From: DASRAA01 sp036512955
Lineage (GTDB): Bacteria > Acidobacteriota > Terriglobia > Terriglobales > Acidobacteriaceae
NCBI GenBank assembly: GCA_036512955.1
Contig: DATBZX010000098.1
Span: forward strand, 1-16,464
Length of the DNA: 16,464 bases
Direction: 5' to 3'
Numbering within the stretch: the stretch's first letter is position 1; each line of letters starts with the position of its first letter. This document shows positions 15,609-16,464 of the stretch, in pieces. Below the pieces are notes generated by a model. The model saw only the letters and a program-made list of their open reading frames with translations. It had not been told where the DNA came from and did no database searches. Position numbers and translations under genes: made by a program.

Positions 15609-16464
15609 ATGTCCACCTCCATCCGCTCCTTCGCGAAGATCAATCTCGGGCTGAAGATCGGCGCGGCGCGCGCTGACGGCTTTCACGAGCTGCGCACCAT
15701 CTACCAGACCATAGCGCTGCATGACGTGATCCGCGTCGAAGTGCAGCCCGGTGATGAAATCGACATTCGTTGCACCGATCCTCGGGTGCCGTGTGACGCC
15801 AGTAACACCTGCTACAAGGTGGCGGAACGGGTGATGCGCGCGGTCAAGGCCAGCGGGCGCGTGGTAATCACCATCGAGAAGCAGTTGCCGGTGCAGGGTG
15901 GGATGGGTGCGGCTTCGTCCAATGCGGTTGCGACTCTCATCGCGCTGGAGCGCGAATTCAAGACGACCATCGCTCCCCAGGAAAAACTTCGCATTGCCGC
16001 CGAGGTGGGCAGCGACTTGCCGCTGTTCCTCATCGGAGGGACTGTTCTGGGAGTCGATCGCGGGCAGGAAGTCTATACGCTGCAGGATCTTCCGACAATG
16101 CACCTGGTGGTAGTGACGCCTCCGGTGGGAATTTCTACGCCGAAGGCGTTTGCGAAATGGGACACGCTGATCGAGTTGGCCGAGTTGGAGCAGGTGATCA
16201 ACGCAGCGGGCTTTGGCTGGGACGAGCCAGAATTGACCGCTCCCACCGCGGCAGGTACAATTACAACATTCAGTCAAAGTGTGTTTGCCTGGCTGGAGAA
16301 AGTTTTCCCCCTGCAGGCCCAGACTGCATCCGGTGTTCCCGCGAGTGGCGGGGACCGGGCCGAGACGCCGCTTCTCGACCTCGTCCGAACCGGGATCGAA
16401 AACGACTTTGAACGAGTCGTCTTCCCAGAGTATCCCGAACTTCGAGAGGTCAAACGTGTGCTTG
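15609..16464 (+). CDS. ispE: 4-diphosphocytidyl-2-C-methyl-D-erythritol kinase IspE (3' end beyond window)
   Basis: IspE is the GHMP-family kinase of the MEP isoprenoid pathway; it phosphorylates CDP-methylerythritol with ATP in the cytosol. From ATG 15609, 285 codons are open to the window edge with no stop. The N-terminus SIRSFAKINLGL carries the catalytic Lys10, RADGFHELRTIYQ is the conserved substrate segment, and GSDLPLFL gives Asp136. The ATP-binding glycine loop reads PVQGGMGAASSNAVA (94-108), where E. coli has GGGLGGGSSNAA. Between about residues 180 and 262 there is a segment around 50 residues longer than in E. coli IspE, rejoining at ENDFERVVFPEYPELREV. The protein will therefore exceed the usual 280-300 residues. 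It follows the winged-helix regulator by 66 bp, separated by heptamer repeats. Confidence 0.94.
   Translation, partial: MSTSIRSFAKINLGLKIGAARADGFHELRTIYQTIALHDVIRVEVQPGDEIDIRCTDPRVPCDASNTCYKVAERVMRAVKASGRVVITIEKQLPVQGGMGAASSNAVATLIALEREFKTTIAPQEKLRIAAEVGSDLPLFLIGGTVLGVDRGQEVYTLQDLPTMHLVVVTPPVGISTPKAFAKWDTLIELAELEQVINAAGFGWDEPELTAPTAAGTITTFSQSVFAWLEKVFPLQAQTASGVPASGGDRAETPLLDLVRTGIENDFERVVFPEYPELREVKRVL

Noticed and set aside
15093..16277. 394-codon open frame on the minus strand
   Set aside because: It is antisense to the winged-helix regulator and ispE, both with clear family motifs; its translation is His/Arg/Gln-rich low-complexity text typical of a shadow frame in high-GC DNA.

Overview
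The window is high-GC chromosomal DNA, gene-dense on both strands. It looks like a member of the Acidobacteriota, probably a Terriglobia/Koribacter-like soil lineage. The inference rests on an Oar-like TonB-dependent receptor with an N-terminal carboxypeptidase-regulatory-like domain, a winged-helix regulator fused to membrane helices, an Acidobacteria-style IspE with an extra internal segment, and a Tll0287-like haem sensor beside a Hanks-type kinase. No 16S or other taxonomic marker is present, so the assignment is an inference. I see no rRNA, tRNA, CRISPR array, IS transposase, phage or conjugation gene.

Layout. Positions 1-478 (minus) hold the N-terminal half of an APC-family amino-acid permease cut by the window edge. 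Its upstream region carries a 96-bp imperfect palindromic element and three GTCATCAC boxes at exact 19-bp spacing. Positions 709-3687 (minus) hold a 992-residue Oar-like outer-membrane receptor. A minus-strand pair follows: a five-helix membrane protein (4920-5420) and a haloperoxidase/perhydrolase-type alpha/beta hydrolase (3982-4803). Divergent from these are ruvB (5610-6662) and a Bax-inhibitor-1/YccA protein (6758-7522), ending in a textbook intrinsic terminator. A membrane-anchored TPR protein (7676-8770) comes next.

The second half has a minus-strand pair: an eight-helix protein built from an exact 131-residue internal duplication (9749-10510) and an epoxide-hydrolase-type enzyme (8819-9688). 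Divergent from it is a c-type haem HAMP sensor without an output domain (10664-11539), which converges on a soluble Ser/Thr kinase (11555-12697). Further along the minus strand, a secreted START/SRPBCC-like protein (13565-14389) is translationally coupled through an ATGA overlap to a CDP-alcohol phosphatidyltransferase (12840-13568). Divergent from these is a winged-helix DNA-binding protein with a multi-helix membrane tail (14643-15542), followed after 66 bp by ispE (15609 to window end).

How the genes fit together: most of the window is ordinary chromosome (recombination, isoprenoid precursor synthesis, lipid head-group transfer, envelope transport). The parts most likely to hold undescribed biology are the haem sensor/kinase pair, the coupled secreted lipid-binding-fold protein plus phosphatidyltransferase, the membrane-tethered regulator next to ispE, and the duplicated membrane protein beside the epoxide hydrolase. 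None of these is proven to be a new system from sequence alone.
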